A stretch of 64,000 bases of DNA. Origin: an uncultured Roseiarcus sp. GTDB lineage: Bacteria > Pseudomonadota > Alphaproteobacteria > Rhizobiales > Beijerinckiaceae. Under the pieces are notes generated by a model, which made no database searches, was not told the origin of the DNA, and was given only the letters and a program-made list of their open reading frames with translations. The stretch spans positions 1 through 64,000 of the forward strand of contig CAMFKX010000001.1 in the NCBI GenBank assembly GCA_945957375.1, in the 5' to 3' direction. Both the position numbers and the translations under genes were made by a program. How positions within the stretch are numbered: position 1 is the stretch's first letter; each line of letters begins with the position of its first letter. Positions 1 through 10,261 of this stretch are shown piece after piece.

Positions 1-129
1 GTCTCCAAACGCTGCGTCGACGCGACTGTAGACGCGGTCGCCGACCGCGTCGGCTGCGCCGAACCCGAAGGCAAGCTGAACCGGCGCCTTCGCCCGGGAC
101 GCGGCCGTCGGGACGGATCAGCGTCTACG
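1..129. repeat. Left-flank copy (partial or decayed) of a ~128-bp palindrome-containing repeat
   Basis: TGTAGACGCGGTCGCCGACCGCGTC at 27-51 and CGCCCGGGACGCGG at ~92-104 match the array at 60117-60532; unit also shares GCGTCGACGCGAC and CGAAGGCAAG..ACCGGCG. Confidence 0.8.
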
Positions 130-1092
130 CCGGCTGGCGACGGCGCTGCTCATGATCAGCACGATTCCCCATACGGCTATCGCAAGGAAGGCGTTCAAAC
201 CCAGCACATTGAACGCTGACGCGATGACTTGCAGGATCGCCAGCGCCAGCACGACCCCGGTCATCCTGCCGAATCCTCCGTACGGATCGACCCCGCCGAG
301 CACGCAGGCCAGCACAGTCACGAGCAGATAGCTTCCGCCGTAGGACGCGTTGGCCGAGTTGAAGCGGGCCATCAGGATCACGCCCGCCACGCAGGCCAAG
401 AGGCTGGAAAGCACGTAGATCTTGACCAGAACGCGACGCGTGTCGACGCCGGAGAAATGGGCGGCTCGTTCGTTCGACCCGATCATCGCCATGGATAGGC
501 CAAAGGGCGAGCGCGTCAGCAAGATGGCGACAGGGATCGCGCAGGCGAGGAAGACCAGCAGCGGCATCGGAACGCCAAAGAACGTCCCGTTGCCAAGGAA
601 CACGATCGGCTCGGGAAAACCCGACACAATGTTCCCGCGCGTGACGCCAATCGCCAGACCCTTCAGCAGGGTCATCATGCCCAATGTTGCGAGGATCGGG
701 GAAACGCCGACGAACGCAATGATATAGCCCGTGACCAGACCGATCGCCGTGGCGACGACGAAGCCGGCCCCGATCGAAGCGGCGATAGCGAGGATCCAGA
801 GCGCGCCCGTCTGGTGCGCGGGGAGAATGGTTAGCAGCGAACCTATCGTTAGCGCGCAGATATTGGCTGTCGATACAATCGACAGATTGAGGCCGCCCGA
901 AATCATCGCCACCATCATCGCGAGCGAAAGGACGCCGAGTTCGGGCATCTCGTAGCCAAATGCCGAGGCCGTGCCCAGCGATAGAAAATTCGTACCGGCC
1001 AGCGTGGTAAACACTGCGATCAGCGCGATCAGAAGCGCCAGAAGCCCGACATTGATGCTGAAGGACCGGCGGCGCCAATGCGTCCACATCAA
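118..1092 (-). CDS. ABC transporter permease, RbsC/sugar-type
   Basis: Multi-TM protein with BPD_transp_2-like GGxNLSIVSTANICAL and ACVLGGVDPYGGFGRMTGVVLA; operon with second permease, ATPase and SBP. Confidence 0.88.
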   Translation of the reverse strand: MMWTHWRRRSFSINVGLLALLIALIAVFTTLAGTNFLSLGTASAFGYEMPELGVLSLAMMVAMISGGLNLSIVSTANICALTIGSLLTILPAHQTGALWILAIAASIGAGFVVATAIGLVTGYIIAFVGVSPILATLGMMTLLKGLAIGVTRGNIVSGFPEPIVFLGNGTFFGVPMPLLVFLACAIPVAILLTRSPFGLSMAMIGSNERAAHFSGVDTRRVLVKIYVLSSLLACVAGVILMARFNSANASYGGSYLLVTVLACVLGGVDPYGGFGRMTGVVLALAILQVIASAFNVLGLNAFLAIAVWGIVLIMSSAVASRRRR

Positions 1093-1102
1093 TGCGCCCC
1101 CG

Positions 1103-2089
1103 TCACGCGAGGGCCAACCGGTTGCCGACGCCCCGGCGCGCCGTTGCGGACACGGCGATCAGAATGACAATGCCTGTGGCGAAGTCCGACCAATATGACG
1201 AAACGCCGACCAGGATGAGGCCGTTCTCCAGGATCGCGATGAGGGTCACGCCAAGAACCGTTCCGAGGACCGAGCCGACTCCGCCAGCGAGGCTTGCTCC
1301 GCCCAGCACCACCGCCGCCAGCACGTCAAGTTCGCGGCCGACCAGAACCGTGGGCGCGATGGATTGCGCGAGCTGCGCCTGAGCCAAAGAGGCGATACCG
1401 GCGCACCAGCCCATCCAGGCGTAGACGAACAGCTGTATCCGCAGGATCGGGAGACCGACGCGCTCGGCAGCCTCCGGGTTGCCGCCGAAAGCGACAATCT
1501 GTCGTCCAAGCCGCATTCGACCAAGGATGAACCAGGCAATCCCGAGAACCAGCGCCGTCGAGATCATCTGGAAATTGAGCGAATAGTAATTCTCTGATTT
1601 GTCCTGAAATTCAAAGAAATTCATTCCCGCGTCGAACCAGTCCGGCAAAGTGTAAATGTAGTTTCCACGACAGAAAAATACCAACAATCCGTAAAAAGCG
1701 TTCAGCGTGCCGAGGGTGGCGATAATGCTGCGTACGTGGAAAACATGTATAATGAGACCGTTCACCAGGCCGAGCGCGATCCCGATCACCGACGCTATGA
1801 CGAGGACGCCAACCCAGCCCACATCATGAGCGTTTGCGATCGTCATGGCGATGTACTGGGCGACCGTAGCGGTGGCCGTGAAGGAAATATCGATTCCCCC
1901 AGAAATCAGCACCAGCAGAAGACCGGCCGCCATGATCGCCGTAAAAGCGTTGGCGGTTAGCAGGTCCTGGGCGTTTCGCAGTGTGAGAAAGGCGGGGCTG
2001 ACAACGGCTAACGCAGCCGCGAGGATTACGATGACGACGAACAGCCAGGTTTCGTGCTTCTGCGAGAGCCGGAGGAGCCACCTAGGCAT
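1103..2089 (-). CDS. ABC transporter permease, RbsC/sugar-type
   Basis: ISGGIDISFTATATVAQY and LAAVVLGGASLAGGVGSVLGT motifs. Confidence 0.9.
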   Translation of the reverse strand: MPRWLLRLSQKHETWLFVVIVILAAALAVVSPAFLTLRNAQDLLTANAFTAIMAAGLLLVLISGGIDISFTATATVAQYIAMTIANAHDVGWVGVLVIASVIGIALGLVNGLIIHVFHVRSIIATLGTLNAFYGLLVFFCRGNYIYTLPDWFDAGMNFFEFQDKSENYYSLNFQMISTALVLGIAWFILGRMRLGRQIVAFGGNPEAAERVGLPILRIQLFVYAWMGWCAGIASLAQAQLAQSIAPTVLVGRELDVLAAVVLGGASLAGGVGSVLGTVLGVTLIAILENGLILVGVSSYWSDFATGIVILIAVSATARRGVGNRLALA

Positions 2090-3566
2090 TGACCACCTCG
2101 GCGAGGTCCCTCTCGCTTGTCTCGGCGGAGACGAACTGCCTGACTTCCTTGCCCTGCCGCATCACCAGGACGCGGTGGCTATGGTGCAGGGCCTCGGGAA
2201 TCTCGTCCGATATGAGAATGATCGCCACGCCCTGCGCGGCCATGGTCGCGATAACGGCGTAGATGCCATCCTTTGCGCTGATGTCGACGCCGACAGTCGG
2301 ACTGTCGAGGATGAGGAGCTTCGGCTTGCGGGCCAACCACTTCGCCAATACGACCCGTTGTTGATTGCCGCCGGAGAGAGTCCGTACCGGCGAGTTGACG
2401 TCGGAAACCTTGATTGTGAGCCGTCGGATCCAGTCGGCCACGAGTCCATCGCGCGCCCGCGCGTCAAAAAGCCCGAACCAGCGGGTCAGCTGACGGAGCA
2501 GGGTCAGGACGAGATTGCCCGCGATCGGCTGCGGCAGGACCAGTCCGAGGGACAGCCGGTCCTCGGGCACATAGGCGACGCCGTTGGCCATGGCGTCGCG
2601 ATTGGATTTGAACCGCACCGGGCGCTGGTCGATCTCGATCGCTCCGGAGTCTGGCTGGGTAATCCCGAAGAGCGACAGAGCGAGTTCGGTCCGGCCCGAG
2701 CCGAGCAATCCCGTGATCGCGAAGATCTCGCGTGGACGAACGGAGAAACTGATGTCGCGGTACTCGCCGGCGCGCGTCAGGCGCGTGACCGAGACGACAG
2801 GCGGATCCTTTGAGAAATCTGCGCGCGGCGCCTCATAGTGGAACTCGGCTCCGGTCATGAGCCGGGACAGCATCGGCTTGCTGATCTCGCTCTTGCCGAA
2901 GGTTCCCAGGCTGCGCCCGTCGCGCAGGACGGTGACGCGCTCCGCGACTTCCAGAACCTCGTCGAGCCGATGGCTGACGAAAATGATGCTCACGCCCTCG
3001 CTCTTCAGCTGGGCGACCAGCCGCATGAGCGCGTCGACTTCGTGGCGGGTGAGCGACGCCGTGGGCTCGTCCATGATCACGAGCCGCGCTTTGGAGGCCA
3101 GGGCGCGGCAGATCGCCACAAGTTGCCGCTGGGCGATCGGCAGATCGCCGACCAGGTCGTCGAGGGCGAGGGTGGCGTTCACGCGCGCCATCGCCGTTGT
3201 TGCGACGGCTCGCGCTTCCCGCGCATCGAACAGGATGCCCCCCTCCGTCATCGCTTTGGCCGCGACGTTCTCCGCGACGGTCAAGTTCGGGAATAACGAG
3301 AAGTCCTGGTATATGACCTGAACGCCGTAAGCGGCGGCGCGCGCCGGGGTCAGACGTCCGACCCCGCGCCCTTCGATCGCAATCTCGCCGCCCGGTTCGG
3401 GTTGCTCGACCCCGCTGATGATTTTCACCAAGGTCGATTTGCCCGAACCATTTTCTCCCAACAAGCAGTGCACCTCGCCGACGGCCAAGCCGAAATCCAA
3501 GTCATGGAGTGCGGCGATCCCGCCGTAGAGCTTGGAGATGCGGCGAAGTGCGAGGAATTCGGCCAC
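2082..3566 (-). CDS. ABC transporter ATP-binding protein, tandem NBD (RbsA/MglA-type)
   Basis: GENGSGKST Walker A, LVIMDEPTASL, second NBD with LSGGNQQRVVLAKWL. Confidence 0.95.
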   Translation of the reverse strand: MAEFLALRRISKLYGGIAALHDLDFGLAVGEVHCLLGENGSGKSTLVKIISGVEQPEPGGEIAIEGRGVGRLTPARAAAYGVQVIYQDFSLFPNLTVAENVAAKAMTEGGILFDAREARAVATTAMARVNATLALDDLVGDLPIAQRQLVAICRALASKARLVIMDEPTASLTRHEVDALMRLVAQLKSEGVSIIFVSHRLDEVLEVAERVTVLRDGRSLGTFGKSEISKPMLSRLMTGAEFHYEAPRADFSKDPPVVSVTRLTRAGEYRDISFSVRPREIFAITGLLGSGRTELALSLFGITQPDSGAIEIDQRPVRFKSNRDAMANGVAYVPEDRLSLGLVLPQPIAGNLVLTLLRQLTRWFGLFDARARDGLVADWIRRLTIKVSDVNSPVRTLSGGNQQRVVLAKWLARKPKLLILDSPTVGVDISAKDGIYAVIATMAAQGVAIILISDEIPEALHHSHRVLVMRQGKEVRQFVSAETSERDLAEVVNA

Positions 3567-4561
3567 TAGATGCCCATTTTGAGAAGTTCGTCGATGGTAT
3601 CTTTGTTAACGCGCATGATCTTGTTGATCGCAATGGTCTTTGCATTCACGTCAACATGCGCTTTGCCCAACCCGGGCACTTCCATGCCATCTTCAAATTT
3701 GGCGCCGTCGGACATCAGCTTGGCCACGGCGACGATTGCGTAGCCCGTATCAAACGGGTTCCAGAGGAAGGTTTCGTGGATCGTCCCGTCGGCGATGAAG
3801 GGCTTGGCCTGGCTCGGGACCGAGGTGCCGACAATCTGGACCTTGCCCTGCCTGTGCGCCTGTCGGACCGCGTTCGCCGCGCCGATTGCGCCGTTGGAGC
3901 CATAGGCGACGATACCCTTGAGGTTCGGGTAGGCCTTCATCACATCGAGCGTCGTTTTCTGCGCCGTGTCGATCTCATCCGCGCCCGGATAGCGGTCGGC
4001 GACGAGATGCATGTCGGGATAGTGCGCTTTCTGGTACGCTATCGCCGCATCGGCCCACTGGTTGTGCAGCGGCGTGGTGAGCGTTCCGACATAGACGGCG
4101 TAGTCGCCTTTCTCCCCCATGGCCTTTGCGAGCGAAATCATCGTCTCTTCGCCAAAGCTCGTGTTGTTGACCAAGCCGACATCCCAATCCTTGCCAGGCT
4201 GGTCGGGACCTTCCTCCGTTATGACATGAATCCCTGCCGCCTTCGCCCGCTCGAGCACGGGCTGCATGACCTTCTCGTCTAGCGGCACAAGTCCGATGTA
4301 GTCGACCTTGCGCGCGATAAGGTCTTCGACGAGACGCACTTGCTGCGCGGGGTCAATGTTTGACGGACCGACCATGCTAACGTTCATGTTATACTCGGAT
4401 CCGGCCTTCTTTAGTCCTTGCTCGACAAGATTATACCATGGGATTCCGATGATCTTGACGACCATGACCATCGTCTTCTGCTGCTGAGCCTGGGCGGCCC
4501 ACGGGGTCAGGAGCATTGCGATCGCCGCTACGGCGAGCTTGAGGCTGTCGCGTCGATTCAT
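3566..4561 (-). CDS. Periplasmic sugar-type substrate-binding protein (RbsB family)
   Basis: Signal peptide MNRRDSLKLAVAAIAMLLTPWAAQA; Peripla_BP_4-like fold; 3' of transporter genes. Confidence 0.88.
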   Translation of the reverse strand: MNRRDSLKLAVAAIAMLLTPWAAQAQQQKTMVMVVKIIGIPWYNLVEQGLKKAGSEYNMNVSMVGPSNIDPAQQVRLVEDLIARKVDYIGLVPLDEKVMQPVLERAKAAGIHVITEEGPDQPGKDWDVGLVNNTSFGEETMISLAKAMGEKGDYAVYVGTLTTPLHNQWADAAIAYQKAHYPDMHLVADRYPGADEIDTAQKTTLDVMKAYPNLKGIVAYGSNGAIGAANAVRQAHRQGKVQIVGTSVPSQAKPFIADGTIHETFLWNPFDTGYAIVAVAKLMSDGAKFEDGMEVPGLGKAHVDVNAKTIAINKIMRVNKDTIDELLKMGI

Positions 4562-4606
4562 GAGCGTCTCCCTTGTCGGCGGGATTTCGGCCGCCAAATT
4601 TATTGA

Positions 4607-4643
4607 TTGTAGGACACAAATATTGTATTAGATTGTAGAACAA
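4607..4643. promoter_or_regulatory. Motif B operator candidates (TTGTAGGACAC 4607-4617, TTGTAGAACAA 4633-4643)
   Basis: 11-mers matching TTGTNNNACAA, 26 bp (2x13) apart, in divergent intergenic region. Confidence 0.55.
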
Positions 4644-4668
4644 TTTGTCAACCAGGGAGCGATCCGCC

Positions 4669-5100
4669 GTGGCCGAGAGGAATGTGCCATCCAAGAGCGC
4701 CGGCAGCGTGTATACGATCGTTCCCGAACCCGGGACCGCGCCCCGGGTCAGCAGGTCCGACGTCTCCCTCGCCGCCGTCCCCGAGATCGAGGGGCGCGCC
4801 AATTCGGATTTTTCGTACGGGGCGGTCTTCGAGGCTCCCGGTCACGGGCTGAACATCGCCCGTGGGCATTTCGGCCCGAACGGTCTGGTGACGCCGCACA
4901 AGACGCGCAACCTGTATGTCGTGTTCGTCATCCGGGGATCGGGCGTGCTCGTCCTGTTCGGCGACGATCACAAGACGACGCAAATTGATTTCGAGGCGGG
5001 CGACGTCATCGTTCTGCCGCCGGAGACGCTCCATCAGTGGCGCAACGGCGCCGAGGCGTTCGATTTCGTCGGCGTCGAATCATCGTCGCCGAGCGGCTAG
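4669..5100 (+). CDS. Cupin-domain protein
   Basis: GHFGPNGLVTPHKTRNLYVVFVIRGSGVLVLFGDDHKTTQIDFEAGDVIVLPPETLHQWRNG; GTG start with GGGAG upstream. Confidence 0.75.
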   Translation: MAERNVPSKSAGSVYTIVPEPGTAPRVSRSDVSLAAVPEIEGRANSDFSYGAVFEAPGHGLNIARGHFGPNGLVTPHKTRNLYVVFVIRGSGVLVLFGDDHKTTQIDFEAGDVIVLPPETLHQWRNGAEAFDFVGVESSSPSG

Positions 5101-5146
5101 CCAAGAATCGACCCAAAACCACATCACAACATCGGAGGAGGAAGCC

Positions 5147-5932
5147 ATGGGATTTGTCAGGACGAAGGATGAAGTTGCGCGCATTCGCGCGGTCCTGAAA
5201 CAACCGCGCTTTGTCGCGTCCGAGATGCTCATGGTCGAGTTTCTCACTCGGCCGGACATCATCAAAGCCGTGCTGCCGCCTGGTTTCGAACCCGTTGCGG
5301 AGCCCTTGGTCACGGCGATGGTGGGGCGATGGCGCTCAAACTGCGTCGGCGACTATTGCGGCGGCGCCATTTACGTGCCGGCCAAGTACCAGGGCATCGA
5401 GGCGCCCTATGTGCTCGCGATGTACATGGACGCAGACCACGCCATCATGCTGGGTCGCGATGTCTTCGGCGAGCCGAAGAAGCGAGCGACATCCAATCTC
5501 TACCACCGCGGCAACGCGATGCATGGTTATGTCGAACGCCTCGGCGTTCGTCTGATCGACATTCGGGCGGTGCTCGACAAGGACCTGGGGCCGGGAACCG
5601 CGTCCGGCGCCAACTTTAACATCAAGGCCACGCCTGCCGCCGACGGGACGAGTTGCGAGGACGACGCCGTGGTCACTCTGGCGGAATTCGACAATAACCT
5701 CACGGCGCGCCGCGAAGGCCGCGCGGAACTCACACTTGCCTCCAACCCGCACGATCCCATCGGCGACATCGAGATCGTAAAGATTCGGAGCGCCTCCTAC
5801 GTGGAAGGCGACCTGATCGCGCGCGCCCGTGCGATCGGGCGAATTCCCAAAGATGCATTCTTTCCTTATCTGCTCGGTCGAATGGACGATTGGTCGCTGC
5901 TCGACACCGAGACGGATCTCGCCATCAACTAG
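5147..5932 (+). CDS. Acetoacetate decarboxylase family protein (paralog of 15500-16285)
   Basis: GRDVFGEPKKRA Schiff-base-lysine-like motif; RBS GGAGGAGGAAGCC before ATG. Confidence 0.8.
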   Translation: MGFVRTKDEVARIRAVLKQPRFVASEMLMVEFLTRPDIIKAVLPPGFEPVAEPLVTAMVGRWRSNCVGDYCGGAIYVPAKYQGIEAPYVLAMYMDADHAIMLGRDVFGEPKKRATSNLYHRGNAMHGYVERLGVRLIDIRAVLDKDLGPGTASGANFNIKATPAADGTSCEDDAVVTLAEFDNNLTARREGRAELTLASNPHDPIGDIEIVKIRSASYVEGDLIARARAIGRIPKDAFFPYLLGRMDDWSLLDTETDLAIN

Positions 5933-6009
5933 CCAACGCTTTGCGGCGCCTTGCGCCGGCGTGACCGTCGCGCGCCTGAGCGCCGGCAACCCCGCATCGG
6001 AGGTAAAGA

Positions 6010-6807
6010 ATGTCGGATGTCAAGACGCCGGCGAAACTGAGTGATCATCGTATTCTCATCGTCAATGACGACGGCATCGAAGCGCACGGAATCAAGCAGC
6101 TCGAAGAAATTGCGCGGGAGTTTACCGATGACGTTTGGGTCGTCGCGCCCGACGAGGAGAAGTCCGGCTTCTCGCATTCCATCTCGATGACGGTTCCGAT
6201 CCGCGTGCGGAAGGTCGACGATCGCCATTTCGCCATAAAGGGCACGCCGACCGACTGCGCCTTGCTCGCCATCTATGAATTCATGGGCGGACGACCTCCA
6301 ACCGTGCTGCTCTCCGGGATCAATCGCGGAGCCAATCTCGCCGAGGACATTACCTACTCCGGAACGGCTGCGGCGGCGATGGAGGGGGCGCTGCTGGGCA
6401 TTCGGTCGATTGCGCTCAGTCAGGTGTTCGAGATCGGCGGTCAGGTGCACTGGTCGACGGCTCGCCGTTTCGCGCCTGCAATCCTGGCGCGCCTGCTCGC
6501 CTGCGATTGGGAGGAGGGGAGCTTCGTCAACGTCAACTTCCCGGATGCTCCGCCGGAACTTGTGCGCGGCACCCGGGTCACCCGTCAGGGCCGCCGTTTG
6601 CCCGGCTCCTTTCGGCCTGTCCGCCGCGTCGACGAGCGTGACTTTCCTTACTACTGGATAAAACTGACCTACAAGACCGCGGAGCTCGACGAGGGCACCG
6701 ATCTCAGGGCGATTCAGGAGAACGAGGTGTCGGTGACGCCGATGCATCTCGACTTCACCTCGAAGGCCTTCCGCCATGCGCTCGACCGGGCCTTCACCGA
6801 GGCGTGA
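6010..6807 (+). CDS. surE: SurE-like 5'/3'-nucleotidase
   Basis: ILIVNDDGIEAHGIKQL, VVAPDEEKSGFSHSIS, LLSGINRGANLAEDITYSGTAAAAMEG. Confidence 0.9.
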   Translation: MSDVKTPAKLSDHRILIVNDDGIEAHGIKQLEEIAREFTDDVWVVAPDEEKSGFSHSISMTVPIRVRKVDDRHFAIKGTPTDCALLAIYEFMGGRPPTVLLSGINRGANLAEDITYSGTAAAAMEGALLGIRSIALSQVFEIGGQVHWSTARRFAPAILARLLACDWEEGSFVNVNFPDAPPELVRGTRVTRQGRRLPGSFRPVRRVDERDFPYYWIKLTYKTAELDEGTDLRAIQENEVSVTPMHLDFTSKAFRHALDRAFTEA

Positions 6808-7579
6808 CGGGTTCGGTCAGCAGGTCGATCAATCGTCGCCGGTCGAATTCGGCGACGCCCAGCTCGCGCGTCAGATAGGCGTCGAAGGAGCCGTAGACGC
6901 GATCAATTTCGTCGAGCGCCGCTTCGAGATACTTCGGTTGCGCGGCGAGCAGGATCGTGACGACTTCCTCGGGTGTCTCCGGACCGAAAAGATGCGGAAC
7001 CGGGCGTCGATAGAGGTTGGTCAGGTTGTAGTCCTCGATCACGGTTTCGCGCGCGACGCCGAGCGCGAGCAGGAGCAGCGCCGCCGCGAACCCTGTCCGA
7101 TCTTTTCCGCTGGTGCAGTGAAGCAGCAGCGGATAGCTCCCGGGATCAAGGGCGACGGCGAAAGTCTGTCGATATTCGGGCGTATGATCGACGCAGAACA
7201 GCCGATATTGCGCGATGACCCGCCGTTCGAGCTCGGGCGACCGGATTGTTCCGGCCTTGACCTGCGCCAGCATTTCGAGCGTCCCGGCGGGAATGAAGCC
7301 CGCCTCCATCATCCGGATCGACGAGCCGGGCGGCAGCCGGTCGGGACTGGCTTCTCGCTCCATCGGTAGCCGAAAATCGATCAGCGCCCTCAGGCCCAGA
7401 CTTTCGAGGCGGGCAAGGTCGGCGTCGGTCAGACCGGCGAGATTGTCGGCGCGATAGACCCGTCCCCATCGGGTCCGCCGGTCGGCGCCGGCGGCGTAGC
7501 CGCCAAGGTCACGAAAATTGACGGCCCCTTCGAAGGGAATGCGTCGTCGATCGTCTGTCTGCATCCGCTTGGCTCCCAA
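6794..7579 (-). CDS. Tyrosine-protein phosphatase-like (Y_phosphatase3 type)
   Basis: HCTSGKDRTGFAAALLL P-loop; NFRDLGGY N-terminal motif; start may be 7564. Confidence 0.88.
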   Translation of the reverse strand: MGAKRMQTDDRRRIPFEGAVNFRDLGGYAAGADRRTRWGRVYRADNLAGLTDADLARLESLGLRALIDFRLPMEREASPDRLPPGSSIRMMEAGFIPAGTLEMLAQVKAGTIRSPELERRVIAQYRLFCVDHTPEYRQTFAVALDPGSYPLLLHCTSGKDRTGFAAALLLLALGVARETVIEDYNLTNLYRRPVPHLFGPETPEEVVTILLAAQPKYLEAALDEIDRVYGSFDAYLTRELGVAEFDRRRLIDLLTEPVTPR

Positions 7580-7600
7580 TGGGCTCTTCGCGCGTCGCGA

Positions 7601-8332
7601 TCAGAGCCGCGCGATGACCCGGCCTGCGGGCAGCATGATGTCGTATTCCATGTAGACCGCCTTGAGGATCTTTCTGACGGGGAAGCGGTCGACCGGGTCG
7701 AGAACGGAGCGGTCGGGAAACGAAATCGAGCCCGGGCCTTCCCAGGCTTCCCGGATCGTATGCTGGGTATCTGCGGCGACCAGTTCGGCGAGCGCCGGGC
7801 GCGTCTCGCCGGGCGTGGCGGAAGGAATGATCCTGAGGCCTGTCGTCGGACCGTTCGAGGAAAGCGGACCGGCCGGCTGCTCCGGCCGCATGATCGCTGT
7901 CGCAAGCCGCACGCCGCGAGGCCGCTCGAGCCAGCCGACCACCATGTCCTTGTCGCGCTCGAACCCGATGCTCGCGAGTTTCTTCGGATAGCCCCAGACC
8001 TCTCGCCCCGCGAGCATGGGCGGTTCGGTATCGACGAAAATCTGCGCAACATAGGTCAGCGGCTTGCCCTCGTGCCGCGCGTAGAGTCGAAGGATCGCCT
8101 CGTGATAGGGACCGAATGTGGTGAAGGGATACCAGTAGAACGACAGGTTCGCGGCGGCTGGCTCCATCAGTTCCAGCGGAGCTGGAAGGACGTCGAGCGC
8201 CGCCTCGGGATCGGTCTCGAACTTGATCGAGATCGCCTGCGCGTTCCGGTAATGATAGGGCGGCGCCTGGAAAGCCGGAGCGTCGGAAGGCATCGAATAG
8301 CCGAGCCTGTCGAGGGTCAGTCGCCCTTTCAT
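7601..8332 (-). CDS. Acetoacetate decarboxylase family protein
   Basis: FTTFGPYHEAIL...GREVWGYPKKLAS. Confidence 0.82.
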   Translation of the reverse strand: MKGRLTLDRLGYSMPSDAPAFQAPPYHYRNAQAISIKFETDPEAALDVLPAPLELMEPAAANLSFYWYPFTTFGPYHEAILRLYARHEGKPLTYVAQIFVDTEPPMLAGREVWGYPKKLASIGFERDKDMVVGWLERPRGVRLATAIMRPEQPAGPLSSNGPTTGLRIIPSATPGETRPALAELVAADTQHTIREAWEGPGSISFPDRSVLDPVDRFPVRKILKAVYMEYDIMLPAGRVIARL

Positions 8333-8354
8333 CGCCGAATCCCTTTCCCGTCCG

Positions 8355-9092
8355 CTAGATGATGTACTGGCCGCCGTTGACGAAGATCACCTGTCCCTGA
8401 ATCATCGACGCTTCCGGGCTGGCGAGAAAGGCGACGAGGCCCGTGTAGTCGTCGTGAGTGATGTTGCGGCCGCTCGGATTGCCGGCGGCTTCGCTGGCGA
8501 GGAAGGCGTCCGTGTCCTCGCCGAACAGATTGCGCACCGCTTCCGTGTCGAGGGTGCCGGGCGCAATACAATTGATGCGTACCCCGAGCGGAGCCAGTTC
8601 AGGCGCCAGATAGCGCGCGAGCGCCTCGGCGAGCGCTTTGCCGGCTCCGACGGCGCCATAGGCGGGCACGATCTGGCGGCTGCCGCGGCTGGAGAGGAAG
8701 ACGATGCTGCTGCCCGGCTTCAGCAGGCGCCGCGCGGCCTGCACCAGGAACACGAGCGAAGTCCCGTTGACCGTAATCGCATCGGCGAAAGCGTCCGGAT
8801 CCGCCTCGAGGATCGGGCCGACCAGCACTTTGACCGCGCCATGCACCACCAGGTCGAGCCGATCCACGATTGCGCTGACTTTCGTGATCAGGTCGCGGGC
8901 GCCTGTGGGCGTGCCGACGTCGGCTTTGATGGTGTGCGGACGAGCGCCGAGCGCGGCGATCTCGGAGCGTGCTGCGTCAGCGGATGCGTCGTCCTGCCTG
9001 TAGGCCATGACGATGTCGACGCCGGGTTTTGCGAAGCGCCTGGCGATGGCGAGGCCGATACCCTTCGTGCCGCCCGTGATGAGAACCGCCAT
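8355..9092 (-). CDS. FabL-like SDR (Y-x6-K) oxidoreductase
   Basis: TGGTKGIG; SSRGSRQIVPAYGAVGAGKALAEALARYLAPELAPLGVRIN. Confidence 0.78.
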   Translation of the reverse strand: MAVLITGGTKGIGLAIARRFAKPGVDIVMAYRQDDASADAARSEIAALGARPHTIKADVGTPTGARDLITKVSAIVDRLDLVVHGAVKVLVGPILEADPDAFADAITVNGTSLVFLVQAARRLLKPGSSIVFLSSRGSRQIVPAYGAVGAGKALAEALARYLAPELAPLGVRINCIAPGTLDTEAVRNLFGEDTDAFLASEAAGNPSGRNITHDDYTGLVAFLASPEASMIQGQVIFVNGGQYII

Positions 9093-9152
9093 CGCCGCTT
9101 CGCTCCCACTTGGACGGACCCAAAGGTCCGGACCCTTTGTCTTTCGGGCATT

Positions 9153-9176
9153 GTGTCCGACGTCTTTGTATGACAA
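9153..9176. promoter_or_regulatory. Motif B operator candidate (GTGTCCGACGT-CT-TTGTATGACAA)
   Basis: Two 11-mers at 13-bp spacing between divergent genes. Confidence 0.6.
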
Positions 9177-9222
9177 GAATTGCGACCGCGCCAGTCAGGG
9201 TCGTCGTATCGGCAGGAGAAAA

Positions 9223-10230
9223 ATGCGCGCCGTCGCCTATCTGAGACCGGTTCCGATCGAAGAGGAGCACGCGCTGGTCGATGTCGACGTCGATCGACCG
9301 AGACCGGCGGGCAGGGACCTTCTCGTTGCGATCAAGGCGGTGTCGGTCAATCCGGTCGACGTCAAGCGGCGCGGGCGGGATGATGCGCCAGGCCAGCCGA
9401 AGATCCTCGGCTACGACGCCGCGGGGATTGTCGTCGAGGCGGGGTCCGAAGCGAAGCTCTTCCGACCCGGAGACGCGGTGTTTTACGCCGGCGCCATTGG
9501 CCGGCCGGGAACCAACGCCGAATTTCACTTGGTCGATGAACGGATCGTCGGACGCAAGCCGGCTTCGCTGAGTTTTGCCGAAGCGGCCGCGCTGCCGCTC
9601 ACATCGCTGACGGCCTGGGAACTGATGTTCGAGCGGATCGGGGTCCGTCTCGATTGCGACCAGCGAACGCTCCTGATTGTGGGCGCAGCGGGAGGCGTGG
9701 GATCTGTCGCGATCCAGCTCGCGCGCAGACTGACCGGGCTGACCGTCATCGCGACGGCGTCAAGACCCGAATCGCGGGCGTGGTGCGAGGGACTCGGCGC
9801 CCATCATGTCATCGACCATTCCCAACCCTTGCAGCCGCAGCTGGAAGCGCTCCGCTTCCCGTTCGTCGACGTCATCCTGTCGCTGACGGCCAGCGATCGC
9901 CATCTTCCGGAACTCTGCCGGGTTCTTGCTCCCCAGGGGCATCTCGGCGTGATCGACGATCCCAAGGGCTTCGATTTCTCGGTGTTGCGCGGCAAGAGCG
10001 CGTCGGTCCATTTCGAATTCATGTTCTCGCGATCGGCCTTCGACACGCCCGACATCGCCAGACAACACGAGATCCTGGAAACGATCGCGGACCTAGTCGA
10101 CGCCGGCACGCTGCGCACGACAATGACGAACAATATCGGCCGCATCGACGCGGCCCATTTGCGCAAGGCGCATGCCCTTGTTGAAGGCGCCCGGACCCTC
10201 GGCAAGATCGTTCTCGAGGGCTTCGACTGA
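9223..10230 (+). CDS. Quinone-oxidoreductase-like / zinc-type medium-chain dehydrogenase
   Basis: MDR fold: GYDAAGIVVEAGSEAKLFRPGDAVFYAG, VGAAGGVGSVAIQLARRLTG. Confidence 0.88.
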   Translation: MRAVAYLRPVPIEEEHALVDVDVDRPRPAGRDLLVAIKAVSVNPVDVKRRGRDDAPGQPKILGYDAAGIVVEAGSEAKLFRPGDAVFYAGAIGRPGTNAEFHLVDERIVGRKPASLSFAEAAALPLTSLTAWELMFERIGVRLDCDQRTLLIVGAAGGVGSVAIQLARRLTGLTVIATASRPESRAWCEGLGAHHVIDHSQPLQPQLEALRFPFVDVILSLTASDRHLPELCRVLAPQGHLGVIDDPKGFDFSVLRGKSASVHFEFMFSRSAFDTPDIARQHEILETIADLVDAGTLRTTMTNNIGRIDAAHLRKAHALVEGARTLGKIVLEGFD

Positions 10231-10261
10231 CCCGGACGGACGTCCTATTTCGCGCCCGCTC